Source of the DNA: Panaeolus papilionaceus
Lineage: Eukaryota; Basidiomycota; Agaricomycetes; Agaricales
Assembly (NCBI GenBank): GCA_015501605.1
Contig: JADNRZ010000003.1
Span: 1,984,001-2,048,000 of the forward strand
DNA: 64,000 nucleotides
Direction of reading: 5' to 3'
The translations under genes were made by a program, and so were the position numbers. Below, piece by piece: positions 1 through 12,815 of this stretch (the stretch's first letter is position 1; every line of letters begins with the position of its first letter). Under the pieces are notes generated by a model. That model had not been told where the DNA came from and searched no databases. It was given only the letters and a program-made list of their open reading frames with translations.

Positions 1-420
1 TCCACACACGTTCCCGAAAAGAGACGTTTGACCCTGCACATCGATAGGAATTCATATGTTGCCCCTTCTTTAAATTGATCAGGGCTCTCATGGAGACAAA
101 AACATCCCTTCAGACTGGCAGCTTGAGGGGATACGACAGCGTTCCACTCAGATAATGTATCTATTCGGTCAGCTTCAAAATTTGCTATGTTGTTGGTCCA
201 GACTCGTTTATAAGCGAATACTCAGGATTATTCGGACGAGATTGGTTTGAACAGGGATATGTTGCGGTTTGTCCACCTTGCCACCTCATTTGAATTGACT
301 CGTTCACAACCCGATTGCTATCAGCGTTGGTGCATGTTCGGCACCTAGTTGCCATATAATACACCTCCCTTTAAAACTGGTGCGAGATCCAACTACCAAA
401 GGCCCCGCCTTTCTTCCGCA

Positions 421-1460
421 GTCGCCACCTCAGGCTCTCCATACCCAGTGCTTCGACGTCTGTGTCTTTTCGCTATTGTGATGGGTGCTGTTCAAATTGC
501 TCGAAACATTTTTCTTGGTGCACAAGAAATCGTCACCTTGCCATTAAACCCTGCTAATTCTGCATTTTTTCGTTCCAGGGATATGTCTGCTTCTCAGTCT
601 CTCAACGCTTGGATTGATTAGCCATAACATGGCAATGTACATTATCAAGGGATCGAGCTCCTTCGTCGTCCAGCCTTTCCAAGTCTTAGGAATTGTTGAT
701 AGCATTTTAATGATCTTTACGCTTCCCGTCTTGTATGTTGTCTATTTCTAAAGATCGCTTGCTCTGGTTGATCAGGTCTGGCACTCAACAGGATGATAGG
801 AAAAAACTCTGTGGTCGCTGACTTAGTTGTTATGTGTGAGTCTTCTGCCAACCGTTTTTGTTCCTCTCTATTTGTCGAAACTCAACAATGTACTCCAGTC
901 ATTTTTTGGGTCCTGTGGCTAGCTGAGACGATCCTGGTTATGAAGTTCCGCAAGCCTCGATTTACAAGATTTAGGTTTATTCGATGCCCTACCGACCTCT
1001 CCGGTAAGCTGATATTCTCATCAAGATCTCATCTATCATTCTAAACTCCATATATGACCAGTCTCTCCCTGTTATGGGACATACATAATCCAGAGTCTGG
1101 CAACGACACTTTTCGTGCTCTGTACGTCTAGCTTCTACAACCACCATGATTTTATGGGTTGTCTGATCTCTTATAGGTCTTGTCTACGTGATCGTACTCT
1201 TCATTTATGGGTTGGTCTCTCAAAAGAGGGGTAACTCAATCTGGACTATGAGTATGCGAAGACTGAATAAACCCAAGTCTGAGCAACCACCGCCTTTCTT
1301 CATCCCAGGGCAGGCACCACCACAAGCTGCTATGCAAGCTCCGTACTATAACCCGACGATGGTATACCCAGTCCAGGACGAAAAGCCAGCAATGTCGAAT
1401 GCCCCGGCCATGAACCCACATAACGCCCATGTTGAGAACGTCTTGGTGACACCTGCTTGA
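421..1460 (+). CDS. multi-pass membrane protein, 5' part unresolved
   Basis: Five introns join six exons in one frame: about 421-517, 579-732, 792-835, 899-1003, 1062-1123 and 1177-1460. The product has about five hydrophobic stretches: one near RRLCLFAIVMGAVQIA, one reading GICLLLSLSTLGLIS, one ending IFTLPVL, one reading FIFWVLWLAETILV, and a last pair around SLATTLFVLCLVYVIVLFIYG. A proline-rich cytoplasmic-looking tail follows. I do not recognise the family. No ATG lies in frame in the first exon seen, and a CGCAG acceptor near 420 suggests that exon is internal, so one or more 5' exons lie upstream or outside the window. Splice joins and hydrophobicity are directly visible; the membrane role is inference. 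Confidence 0.55.
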
Positions 1461-3945
1461 TTATGTGCAGATGGATTTAGTCGATTGCTATGGTGCATGA
1501 CGTATCATGGCTCGTCCTAATACAAACCATGTATAATACCGGCAATCCAACCAGAAACTTCTTTTGAACTTATATTTCATGACTTTCCTCATTCTCTCGA
1601 TGTTAGAATCAGTTAGATGTATCCAAGCAGCTCTCTTCAACAGTGTACGGATAACTTTAGACGCCATGCAATGGTAATGATGAGGAAAAGCTCGTGAAAC
1701 TGAGGGGTGGCTCCTGCATCAACTAGGATCGTGTATGATAAAATACAAACAGGAAACGGGATTTATATATACATATGTACGATTGACATCGACCTGAAGG
1801 TTCCTTTGTGTACGCATACATGTAGTTGTTAGCACATCAGACAGGTGAAATCTCGGGCATCTGAGGGCTCACTTTAGCCGCCAGTCGAAAAATTTCGACA
1901 TCCGTTGGCATTTTCATTACTCATCAAAGAAATAAAATACAATTGTTATTTATACCAAATGATACCTTGAAAAGATTCACCGCTCGATATGGATAGTAGT
2001 GTAGGGCAAGATTACAGGACGCCTACCAAGCGCGGTGAATTGACTTAGCCTCCCCACATAGATCGAGGGGCAAATGGACTACTTTGAAACCCGGATGGCC
2101 CTAGTGACGAGTGACTCGCAGTCTCGTCTTCCTCTGGCAGAAATTAGTTATCAGCGACATGACCGGATACTAGCGCCGGCTGCTGTCAATCAGGCAACGC
2201 GACCGCCACGGCTAGTTACAATAATGATTAGATACGTATCATGAATGTTGATGTGAATGACAGGCCAGGAACATTAGAGTTAATACATATGTATGTATAC
2301 GGATTGACCTTGCTGATCATCCGTATTTTACGAGCAACTTTACTTGACCAAGACTAGCACTGCCAATCCGACAGCCCTGCATATACGAATTGTCGTCGAT
2401 ATCGTTGCATGATCATAGTAAAGTTTTTGGAAGAATACTAATGACAGGCAACCCAGTCGATACTAGCCATGGGATCGATAGTCGAAGCACAAAGGCGATC
2501 TGTGCGCATTTCCAGAGATTCATTCACAATATCTCACCAACTTTGATGTTCTTCTGACATCCTGACACCTCAATTCGAATGATACACGGAGTCCACGAAA
2601 GCCAACGTGGCTCTTCAGTACCTTTTCCCAACGGAAGGCCTCTCCAAATGGCCGCGTGTAGTCAAAGACCCTTCTATCATTTGGATAATAACATTCCTTT
2701 AGCTACGTTTTTTCCCGTAAAATTTCGTGTTGGACCCCATTTCCTATGATCTTAGGCTAGGCTCGGAACGCTGGGCTGTTTTACGGGAAGCGGAGGGAAA
2801 GTCGGGAATGACTACCGGTAAATGGAATAGGACGGAGGCCAAGCCAAGGCCCAGATGTCACGTCTTCAGAGTAATCAAGGTCAGGGACCTTGGTCACCCG
2901 TCACTCAATTGCTCTTGTACGACACCACTCACCACCTTCGGTGTCATCCACCTCACCTTTGCCCGTTCCTCTCCTTTTATTACAGCTTTTTCTTGGTTTC
3001 TTGTTAATAAAGTAAGAAAGGGACCAGGCAGCCTAGAAGTCAGCTTTATTACTGCTGAACAAACTCGAAAATAACGACACAACTTAATATTCGACATCCG
3101 TCTCATCGACCTAGTGTCCGACTCGTGGATTGTAGGATAGCAGAAGGACCCGACTTAGGGATATCGTCGCATTCAGGATTTTCTCAGAATACGCCTAGTA
3201 CCAGGTGAACAGGTTCGACTCGCCAACATCTCTGCCACCGCATCACTCCGAAACGGCAGGACTACGTTTCACAACGCCTTTTGTGCGCACTGCGCTGCTT
3301 AGACAAAAAAATAATCTTGATTACACTCAAGTGTGTACCTGTGAGTCTCAGTCCTTCATATTGCTTTCTATGTATTGTGGGCAGCCGAGATGCATTTTAA
3401 TCACAATGCATGGCGGTTATGTTCCTCGAACGAGACGACCAACAGACCAGTAGCCGATCTGTCGTTCAGAAACCAGTTGGCCCACTGGAACCCTCGCTTT
3501 TGCAGTTATCCCAGCCCAATAAGCTGAACGGTGCCTCTGCATGGACTGGTTTTGTTGCGGATCGATGATGGTTATCTCATCAATCCAATCATCGTGAACG
3601 AATTGACCGTCTTTTGGGGCCAGCCTTTGTTGCTCTTCTGACGGCCTGGGACTCGTAGCTCTCGTAGCTTGGGAATCATATACGGGCTCGGGCGTGCTTC
3701 TTGTCACCGTACCGTTTCTGTTTCTTCGTAATAATTTTTATTGAAGACCCCGGACCTAAATGTTGCTCCTACAGAATTCAACTCGCATTCTTTCCTGCAT
3801 TGTCAATATACCACCCCCAGCCTTCATCTACGCCAAGCACATTTCTACTTTGATCGCAACATCGAATTACTATTGAAAACCCTTAAACCGCGGAACTGTC
3901 GTCCTGGAGTCTTGAAATCTCGTCAATTACCACCCATTCCCCAAC
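1461..3945. other. intergenic, no supported gene
   Basis: About 2.5 kb between the membrane protein gene and the alanine-rich gene. Open frames here are short and lack a convincing protein pattern. The most protein-like piece is on the minus strand at 3417-3707, where a Pro/Glu/Gln-rich reading contains VHDDWIDEITIIDP. It has no ATG and no recognised domain, so I do not call it. The last few hundred bases are the likely promoter and 5' leader of the gene starting at 3946. Confidence 0.5.
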
Positions 3946-6405
3946 ATGTACCGCCGCGAAACGCCATCTCCGATCTTTGATGCTCCAGAGTTTCCGGTCT
4001 TAAGACGTATGAGACCTCTTCCCAAAAGGCGCAGGACTGCGGCAGGTGCCAACAACGGACACGACCACATCAGCCTAAACCATCAACAAAGTGGAGGTAT
4101 GCCAACGGCGTCGTTTACTACACATGGAGCCGCTGCCACAGCACTCATTCAACAAGGGCTCGGGGTTCTCCACCAACACCAACAACAGCACGGTCAATCT
4201 GCTCTCGAAATGCTCGCATCTGCAACGACGGGTTTACCTATGGAAGAATTCCTCAATGGTACCGAAGTGATATCAGCGAGAATAGCGCTTCAAAATTACT
4301 ACATGCCAATTCTGGGTACTGTTCAGAATTTTCTGGCAGCTAACGCAGCAGCCATTGCGACAGGTACCAACCCCAATTCCAACACAGCTGGAGAAGATTC
4401 ATCCGATCCCAATCAGCCCACGCACACGAATACTACCGCCAACACTGCGGCAGCAGCAGCGGCGGCGGCGCTAGCCGCCATCACCAATGCAGGAACTACA
4501 AGAGCGGGTCAGCTACCTGTGTCCTTGGCCGACTTGGACTCGATCGAATTTGGAGTTCATTTCGCAGCAGCAGCAGCAGCCGCGGCCGCTGCAGGTGTGG
4601 CGATGGGGGGCCTGGGTGGGATGGACTTTGGGTTTCCTAGCACGAACATGGGGCATGCACCAACCTCTATGCCGGCACCAGTGCCTACCCACTCAAGGGA
4701 TGATGAAGACCCCAGGGGGGATGCAGATTATTTGGACCATATGCAACAGCCTGGAAATACGAAGAAACGCAAGGTTCCTGCAAATGTAGGAGGATCACCC
4801 CGAGGTAGTGGGAGGAGAGCGGAGGGTGGAGAGGATGAAGGCTCTCTGGGAACGTACGCGAATGATGGGCACGATGGTGGGCAGGGCAGTGAACACCCTA
4901 GTAGGGATAGGAATGGGGACGAATACAACTGCGACCCCCAAGATAGACAAGCCTCGGATTCTACATCGACATCTTCAACCCCCGGGACATCCTACCCACC
5001 AGCTCCATTTCCAGGTCAACTTTCTCTGGTGGTCAAAAAGCGAGGAAAGATGACAGCCGTTACTCTAGCCGGACTACAACACAAAGAAATACTTAAGTCA
5101 CGGAAGAGGCAGCTTGCAGCTGTGATGGGTGCATTGTCACATGGAGACACGCTGGCACTGGATCAGGCATTGTCCGCCTCCTTGCCTTTATTGAGTGGGT
5201 TTGGAAGTATGGTGAATGGCTCTGGCAATGGGGTGGGGGACGAAGAGGAACGTAAACCACGTCTACGGAAGTCGAAGAGATGGAGTGTGCGTCTGGCTAG
5301 GGCCATGAAAGTCCTTCTGGAGACACCTGAGAGGAGGATTCCACATCCTGATGCGATGCCTTTCCCCTCTGCACCATTCAACTTTATGTGTGCCAGTGAC
5401 AGTGAGTTGACGACCTTTATAACGTTCATCTCTTTCTACCTTGTAAATTGTTTCTCAACTCCGACTTTATCGTCCTTTTTTACAGCTGCAGAACGCTTGA
5501 TTGCAACGAAAGCGGAAGCGGCGTCGCTGCGTAATCAGTTCGAGAGGGAACTCAAACGACAGGCGAATAAGGCAGCGAAACTAGTTGGGCAAGCAGGTGG
5601 TAACAAAGCTATGGCTCGGGCTGGTGGAGGAAAGGCGAAGCGGGAAAGATTGGAAAGGGAGAGAATGGCGAGGGTGGAGAATGCTCAGAGTCAGAAGGTG
5701 AAGGTTGAGGTGACGGCAACGACAACAGCCAAGATATCCAACCCTCCTGCTATTCCGACGCCGCCAATACTGAGTCTCCCAGGAGGTGGAAAGTCCAAGG
5801 CAAAGAAGAAGAAACGATCTGCGTTGGCCAACGCGTCCAACCCGCATCACCTCCGGAATTATGTCCCGTCTCGTTTACCTAACTCAGGACCTTCAGGAGG
5901 TGATGGGGGAAATAGTACTGGTGCACAGCATGCCAACCTAATCTGGCCTCTTCCTATCCAATTTTTGTCGGCAGAGGTTCCACCTCGTCGAAGGAATAGC
6001 CCAGGGCACGAAGACGGCTCTGTCAACCAGTCCTCTAAAAACACCCGTTCGACGACCAACGGTCCACCTATGTCCCATATCCAACCCGTCGATGAGTGGA
6101 TATGTGCATTTTGCGAGTATGAATTATTCTACGGGAGTGATGCAGCATATAGAAGAGGAGTGAGGAACAGGAAGAAGATATTGAAGAGGAGGAGAAGGGC
6201 GAGGGAGAGGGCTGCGGCCGCGGCTAGGGGTGCCAGAGCTGCTTCTGCCAAGGGAGCACCACCTGCACCATTACAGGATGAGCAAGACTTTGACGAGTAC
6301 GAAGATGTCGAGGCAGATGTCGAGGAATACGGGAGCGCGCCCGCGCAAAATGTCGGTCGTGTCAAGGCAGGACCGGATAAAGATGGTGCTGTGGGGTTAG
6401 GGTGA
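3946..6405 (+). CDS. alanine-rich, basic, probably nuclear protein with a conserved-looking CxxC C-terminus
   Basis: A long frame from ATG 3946 encodes about 790 residues after removal of one in-frame 84-base intron at 5402-5485 (GTGAGT to TTTACAG). The N-terminus has a basic patch (LPKRRRT) that could be a nuclear localisation signal. Two poly-alanine runs follow, near 4445-4480 and 4563-4595. The middle has KKRGK and RKSKRWSVRLARAMKVLLETPERR, then an acidic/basic coiled stretch after the intron. Near the C-terminus the motif WICAFCEYELFYG is followed by a strongly basic segment (NRKKILKRRRRARER) and an acidic tail. I recall this end as shared among basidiomycete proteins of unknown function. 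A nuclear or chromatin role is inference from composition only; no catalytic domain is visible. Confidence 0.75.
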   Translation: MYRRETPSPIFDAPEFPVLRRMRPLPKRRRTAAGANNGHDHISLNHQQSGGMPTASFTTHGAAATALIQQGLGVLHQHQQQHGQSALEMLASATTGLPMEEFLNGTEVISARIALQNYYMPILGTVQNFLAANAAAIATGTNPNSNTAGEDSSDPNQPTHTNTTANTAAAAAAAALAAITNAGTTRAGQLPVSLADLDSIEFGVHFAAAAAAAAAAGVAMGGLGGMDFGFPSTNMGHAPTSMPAPVPTHSRDDEDPRGDADYLDHMQQPGNTKKRKVPANVGGSPRGSGRRAEGGEDEGSLGTYANDGHDGGQGSEHPSRDRNGDEYNCDPQDRQASDSTSTSSTPGTSYPPAPFPGQLSLVVKKRGKMTAVTLAGLQHKEILKSRKRQLAAVMGALSHGDTLALDQALSASLPLLSGFGSMVNGSGNGVGDEEERKPRLRKSKRWSVRLARAMKVLLETPERRIPHPDAMPFPSAPFNFMCASDSELTTFITFISFYLVNCFSTPTLSSFFTAAERLIATKAEAASLRNQFERELKRQANKAAKLVGQAGGNKAMARAGGGKAKRERLERERMARVENAQSQKVKVEVTATTTAKISNPPAIPTPPILSLPGGGKSKAKKKKRSALANASNPHHLRNYVPSRLPNSGPSGGDGGNSTGAQHANLIWPLPIQFLSAEVPPRRRNSPGHEDGSVNQSSKNTRSTTNGPPMSHIQPVDEWICAFCEYELFYGSDAAYRRGVRNRKKILKRRRRARERAAAAARGARAASAKGAPPAPLQDEQDFDEYEDVEADVEEYGSAPAQNVGRVKAGPDKDGAVGLG

Positions 6406-8085
6406 TGCAGTGCAGTTTGAGGCTCTTATGCAAGGCAGTTGAGACGAAGATGGAGGAACGCGACCCGTGTATTCGAGGTTGTTCCATAAACCCTCTGACC
6501 AGCTGTTTTGTCTGAAAGGAAAATTGTATGTGAAACTCCCGCCCTGCCACACATCACTGTATTTCTGTCGTGACTGTCTCTCTCTCAGTTTCATTCCTTC
6601 TCCAATTCGTCTGTCCGTTCTTTTTTTCTGGATTCCCTCCCCCTTTTGCATCTTTCCCCCTTGATTTGCTCCTGTCTCTTATCCTTTTGTCACATGCTGC
6701 CTTTTCTCTGTCTCACGCCCCAGTTCTCCATCATCAATTCGCATCTCATCGCATATTTCATGGAATTATTTTGATTATGAGCACAATTTCACTTGACAGA
6801 ACCCACCCTACGCACCTTATTTTGACTGATCTCTGAACCCATTTCATTTTTATGCGCCCTGTTTCATGTTGACCTAACGATTAACGTCTCACGTTGCGAA
6901 CCTTGTCATGCGTACTTCTTGCCCTTCGCCGTCATGTTGCTAAGCCGCTGATCATGATTCATTTAAACGAAACAGCTTATTCGAAATAAGACGATGAGCA
7001 AAAGCCACGCAGCACTACATAACACGTCATACTGGTCATCTCGACCAACACTCATTTCAATTTCTTCAGTAGCTGCGATGTCGTCGATTCTGCAGATGTT
7101 GGGCCATCCAGAAGCCTGCCCCCGAAATTTTTGGCGTTATGGTCTTCGTATTTAGTGGCATTTCGGCCAATTGCCAAACTTAACTGTCGAACTACTGAAA
7201 GGAGTGAGTTATGTTTCTGGCTCTGCAAACGAGGAAATCAGATACTGATTTGTTCTTGCAACCGAGGACTACCTTTCCTCGAGCTTTGGATGGGCTATAG
7301 GTAAACCATCGTCGACAGTCAAGCACGTTACACTGTTACACTCTTAACACTCTCATCAACGACCATCTGGAAACTCGCGAAAAGATGTTGATGGGACCTT
7401 GTGTCATTTCTCGAGGAAATATAAAAAGTTTTTTCTCATAATGCAGCTGGCTTCTCCAGTAGAGCCATCTTGAATCGACCTCCCGTCCAGGGACGTCCTG
7501 ATGCCACAGTAAACGTTTGAGGAAATACATACCATCACTGTGCGATAATCGAGTGAGGGGTTACACATATATTCAGTAACATTGCACGTCCCCGATAAAA
7601 AAACGCCACAAAACATTTCCAGAAGGATCCTTGACTTGACTGAAGCCTGTGTAGGCCTCGAAGGCTCGAACAAACGTGTTTCAGTCCATAAAAGCATGGG
7701 ATCAGGAACGACTTTGAGCCAATGGAGAGACAATGCAGAGTTTACGAATGTTATCCACCCTTCTGCGCAGAAAATGATCATTAGAATTTAGAAGGCGTCA
7801 TAACCCCCAGCGTCTCGGGGCCGATATCCCTGATAGTCCCAAGAGGCCTCTTAACACCCTGGCCAATGAACGCTCGTGCAGTTAAGGACTATCACACACC
7901 TGGCACATACCGCCGGATAACTCATCAAAATTGAATGCTGTCCAAGAATGGGCTTGTGCCTGCGTGTGCTCGGGTGTCAAGGGCGATGTCACGATAAGGA
8001 ATGTGATAAAAGGAAGGTAGAGGAATCTACGGTCTCGATCCTACACGAAGCTAAGTCCCTTTAATTGTGTTATGGGGCGGTCGCA
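6406..8085. other. intergenic; pyrimidine-rich 3' region, no supported gene
   Basis: The first 450 bases are rich in T and C and look like the 3' untranslated region of the preceding gene. The rest has no reading frame with a recognisable product. A minus-strand open frame at 7404-7781 has no domain, no splice partners and an odd composition, so I do not call it. Confidence 0.5.
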
Positions 8086-10068
8086 TCAAAATTGCATATG
8101 GTAGTCCCACGTGGACTTATCTTCAACCTTGATGAAAATAACATCCTGCTCGTTGTCGGGTTGGAGTGCATCGACATCGACATGGGCATAAATTTCTGAG
8201 CTTTTACGATACGATACGTTCAGCGTGATGTCCCTTCCGATATTCCTGCCTACGGATTCCATATGTCGAGCCATGTCTGCCATTAGATCAACGGTGTCGT
8301 TGGGCCTCTCTCGAAGCACCAAGTTCACATTGCGAAGGGACATCGTGTCATGGTCTATGAGCTCGCCATGGATGCGACCTTTGAGGAACGAAACGAGGAC
8401 CTCAACTGAGGACGGTAGGATGGGTAGCTGCGATTCGATGTCCTCGATGATTGTGAACGACACGAGTTCAGACAGTAGCGGCTTTTTCAAGATATAAGCA
8501 CGCTCAGGGATACCGCCAATGATAGACCAGCGCTCCTGTGTCAGAAGGGGATACAGAACGTGCGCGCTTGCTTCCCGGAGCGTATAGCGATCTCGTGATG
8601 TGAGTAGCGCATTTTGGAAGACGCCCCTGAAGCTCGGGTCCAAGTGCGTTATGAGACTTTGATCGATGGTGAGGGAGGTGACTGCTGATGCAGCGTGGAA
8701 GATAGCTTGAATCTCGGAGGATGTTAGATTCCAGGGTTTGAGGGTCAGTTTCGATGGGGATGTGTGGTGCAGGAACGAAACAATTTCTGACGTTGACGGT
8801 GGAGCGCCAGGTTGAGGGAGGGCATCATCGTCGTGATCGGCTTCGAACATGGCATAACTGTAGAGGTTGAGACTTAGGTGGGTCAGGGAAGGAGTTATAA
8901 GGTAATGACATATGTCTCCGACACTCTGACAGCTGCCTTCGGTGTTCAGGCTCTTGAGGTTCGAAAGTTGCAATGGTAATTGAGAGGGATCACCTGGTCC
9001 CTGCCTTCGCGCCCCCCTCAAGCTCAACACCTGCAGCAGAGGGGTCCGCTTCAGGAGGTCGAGTACTTGGGAAGCAAAAAGCTCGGTATGGAGGAACAGC
9101 CGTCCCAAATGGTACCAGAGAAAGTCTCTTCCCAAGAGCTGCGTAGCGGTACCTATAGATCTGGAGTCGATCGAAACGCTTCGAAGGAGAGGGGATCAAG
9201 GAAAGGAAGAGAAACTCGGATCACTGCACACCCAGGGGCTTTCAATAGATAGTCGGAGACGTTTAAGAAGAGGGAAAATATGTATTCCCCGAGTACGCAT
9301 AAGCGAGTTGACGAAAGTTAGGATGCCCCCTTTCCCGACGAATTCCATTGTGTCAAGACGATTGACATGGTGTGCAATGACGCTGAACGTCTGCTGTGCG
9401 GTCGAGGTGAGTATATTATCAGGTTCATGATTCTGCGTGGCGTCGTGATGGGGATGTATAGAAAGGCACAAGGGGAGTGGCATGGATCTCATGAGCCAAG
9501 TTTGAAGAGAATTATTGTACATTGCCCAGCGTTCGAAAGTAGCCATCGAAGGCGGTGTTGTGGTCCAGATGCTATTATAGGACCAATGGTACTTAACGTG
9601 AACCTTGTTCCACAAGAGCGGGGCTGTGAGGGAGATCGACCTCCACTTTTTGCATATGCGTGTTAGAAGCAAGGGGCTTTCGTGTATTGAGATCGTCGGG
9701 TTTCTGTTTGTGGGAAGGCAGTATCGAAATATCTCTAGAAGGACATCCCCTGGTACGCGTCGAAGGGGGGAGAGTACGGTGTTGTAGGGAATTAATTCCT
9801 GAACGCTCTCTCTCCAATGCATCCAAAGTAATGCGTAAGACATTGATGCTATGAGTGACCTCACCAAGGGTGCGAAGATAACTTATCTTCCCAATGTAAC
9901 TTCATTTAGAATCTGTTGCGGTGGCAGGTTGTTATCCGCAAGGTGTGGAAGAAAAGGTTGGTTATGTGAAAGAGATTCAGGACCATCCGCCCCATATCTG
10001 TGCTCAGTTCCGTGGGTAGTACTGTCTACAATGAAATCCGGTTTCCGCTGCATTTTCACAACAGGCAC
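8086..10068 (-). pseudogene. F-box/LRR-type protein gene with frame breaks and an in-frame stop
   Basis: The minus strand reads as one F-box protein of the large agaric family. An N-terminal segment (LPPQQILNEV) runs into a coiled coil (LDALERER), then an F-box-like motif (SPLRRVPGDVLLEIFRYCLP), CKKWRSISLTAPLLW, and a long leucine-rich C-terminal half. Three breaks interrupt it. A TAA at 9883-9885 ends the first frame. The coiled coil is in another frame and the F-box returns to the first, implying two compensating indels near 9885 and 9800. A TGA at 9196-9198 splits the C-terminal half in frame. The TGA could instead lie in a 72-base intron with a weak GTGATC donor, but the bypassed codons read like LRR sequence. 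I judge it a decaying gene. Confidence 0.65.
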
Positions 10069-12815
10069 AGTGGATGCGATGACTCGGATATGATACGAAG
10101 AAGGTGATCGATGTCAAGGAGCCTAGCTATCTCTCATTTGTCGTTATGCGCATATTATCTTCCACTATCAAATCCCACGAAATGGCGGTCAGGTGAGCAT
10201 CAGAACCCATACATACAGTTCTAAAAATTCCCCGAAGAGTTCATGAATTGTGAACGGTGTATAAGAAAAGAATGAAATATAAAATAAAATCACACTGCAG
10301 CTCAACCCTTCAGAAGTGCCTCCAGACGACGTTCCGAGACGGGTTGACACTAAAGCGTCTGGATCTTGATACTACCCTACCGGCGGCATATACTTTTGTG
10401 GTAATTAGATCCAAATTGGGAACCGAGGTACCGCTGAAGGGGCGGCGGGCAACGCGCTAGGCGCCGACGATGCCCTTACTTTGGCGCACAAGCGGGATGG
10501 ATGGGTGGTATTTATACCCACTACGCAAGCCTCAGTAAGACAGAATAAAGAAAGTTGCAACGCCACTTGGTCAGATTAAAGACTTCTCTGTTGTTCTCGT
10601 GGTTGGTAGCTACGGGGTTCGTGGGTGATCCTTTCATTACTTTGCGCGTGGGTTTGACATATTGTTCAAAGCCAGCGGTATGAACATTTTAATTTCGCGA
10701 TTTGAGGCTATGATCTATGACAGGGTGTACCCTATGAGCACATACTGGCGTGGGTCATAGTTATCATTCACTCTCCGCTGACTTAATGATTTTTATCTGC
10801 TGCATTCGGCGTTCGGATTTATAGGCCTTAGGCTGAATGTAGCACGGGTATGCATCGATATCGTTGCTCTTGCATTGAGTGCACGGCTCTCACGAAACTC
10901 AAAGTATTGATAGCTGTTTGCTTCTATGATCACATTCTCTTGCGACGTCCACCACCAAATTCCGATTTACGAGAACACCCTGAAGGTAAAGCTCGTGGCT
11001 TCGAGGGTTGACTGAAAGCTTCAAATCTCTACATTTCCTTTCATAATCCCTCGCATGCTGCCCAACCTCTCCATTATATCGCATCATGCAGAGCTATTCA
11101 TGTAATGATTGGCTCTAATTTTAGACTAAAGGATGTACAGGCTAAACGTTTTTGCTTCATTATTTGGTAGTATAAGTAGACTGTTCTTCTCCGCATCGGT
11201 TTCGGAGGAGAATGGATGATGACATGAGCGTCCGAGGGTGGAATGATTCACCGTAGCCTCGCTTGATTAATATCCGCATGTAAAACGAGCGACTGAACAT
11301 GATGGTCGCGCAGCTTGCGGTCCCGTCGCAGTGATCACTCGGCGTTTAAGATGGTAAATAAATTCGAGCTGTGATGTAGCTTTCGAGGACCCCATGATGC
11401 CACTTCGGATCGCTTGCGTAGCCGAATCGTTTGCATTCGCATACAGGCCGGCGGTGTTACATTAGATAACGAAACACTGCATGTGTATCTACAGCATGAG
11501 CAAGCTGGCTTTGGATTGGATGACAAGCCTGGCAGTCTCTGGCAGTGTGACCACAGGAACTGATGAGTCGTGGAAAGTCACAAACTATTTTATTACCCAA
11601 TGGGATATTTTCTGTCCTAAGCGATGAGAGAGAAGATAATGACTGTAATGATGGTCAGTAGAACACCCCATAAAATGTAAAATAATGTGAGAGCTAGATA
11701 GAATTTTGAGTGCGGTTGCGAGGGTGATCCTGACATTTTGATGGAGAAGTTGCCGGGATATAGCGGGCCGATGGGGGGTGTTGGTGTTGGAGAGTGTTGT
11801 TTTGCAGTGTGCCAACCTCCTTCTCAACTCCAACCATCAACGACTTATTTAGTCGCCCGTCGTAATTATTGCTTTGTGTGGCGTATTCTAGGTATTGGGT
11901 CTTAGTTGGCGCTTATATCTACAGTGGCGGGGATACGGCAGTCAAGGTGCGCCAGAAATCTCATGTTTTGTCGGGTCTTTTTATCGTGCCTAGTTTGAAA
12001 TCCTACTGATAGCTAATCATTTTATATAGGTTCAGTCAGACCTTATCGTGGCACGGTCTGAAATACGCTGTAAGCATTTCTTTCGACTTATGAAATGGCA
12101 TTCTTGCATTTCCCAAGTTTTGTTGCTGGGTCTTATTCGCGGTCATTTAAATTCCAATGCAACCATTTGGAACATCATTATTTTGTTACCTTCGGCTTCG
12201 ATTTTCTATAATTCAACCCTGCATGTCCTCGAAAGGGTTGGTTTTTTTCCACCCTCATAGGCTGGATTTCGTACCCCCATCTTGCCGGTTGGCTTAAGCC
12301 TTGCCCTGCGGAAACGCTTTTTGTACTGTCAAACCTTCACAGTTAAGCGAGGTGACAAGCAAACAAGGTTGCGGCTACATTGGTTGTATGACTGAGCCAA
12401 GTTTTGGTCACCAGGGCCACCTAGGTTTTCCCCCAGTTAAATCCTCGATGTCATTCATTTGACCACTTTAATCCATCCATTCATTTTTCTCCAGATTAGC
12501 GCGCGACCCGTTCATTTCGTTCCGTATTTTTTTCTTCTTCTACATTTCCTCCATCTTGGCTCATCGCCTTGCGAATTTTCTCAAAAGGTGTCACCACCGA
12601 ACATGACTTTTTGTTTAGATTAACCTCTCTCACCCTTACTTCCTCCGTCAAAATTAACTCTTGCCTTGACTTTTTAGAACCACTTTCACTGACGCGCTTT
12701 AACAGGACTCTCAATCGCCCATTCCCTTTCAGCTGTCTGCCTCTTCATCCGGTGCACAAAAACTCATAGTTTAGGCCAAACCAACCCTTGGTTATTTGCA
12801 TCACAGGCACCCGCT
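10069..12815. other. intergenic, no supported gene
   Basis: About 2.7 kb without a convincing gene on either strand. Open frames are short and not protein-like. The last 350 bases before 12816 are pyrimidine-rich and probably hold the promoter and 5' leader of the GATA factor gene. Confidence 0.5.

Noticed and set aside
2727..3074. 115-codon plus-strand open frame
   Set aside because: No protein-like pattern; overlaps an equally long frame on the other strand.
7404..7781. 125-codon minus-strand open frame
   Set aside because: No domain, unusual composition, no splice partners, and no ATG-supported context; most likely chance.
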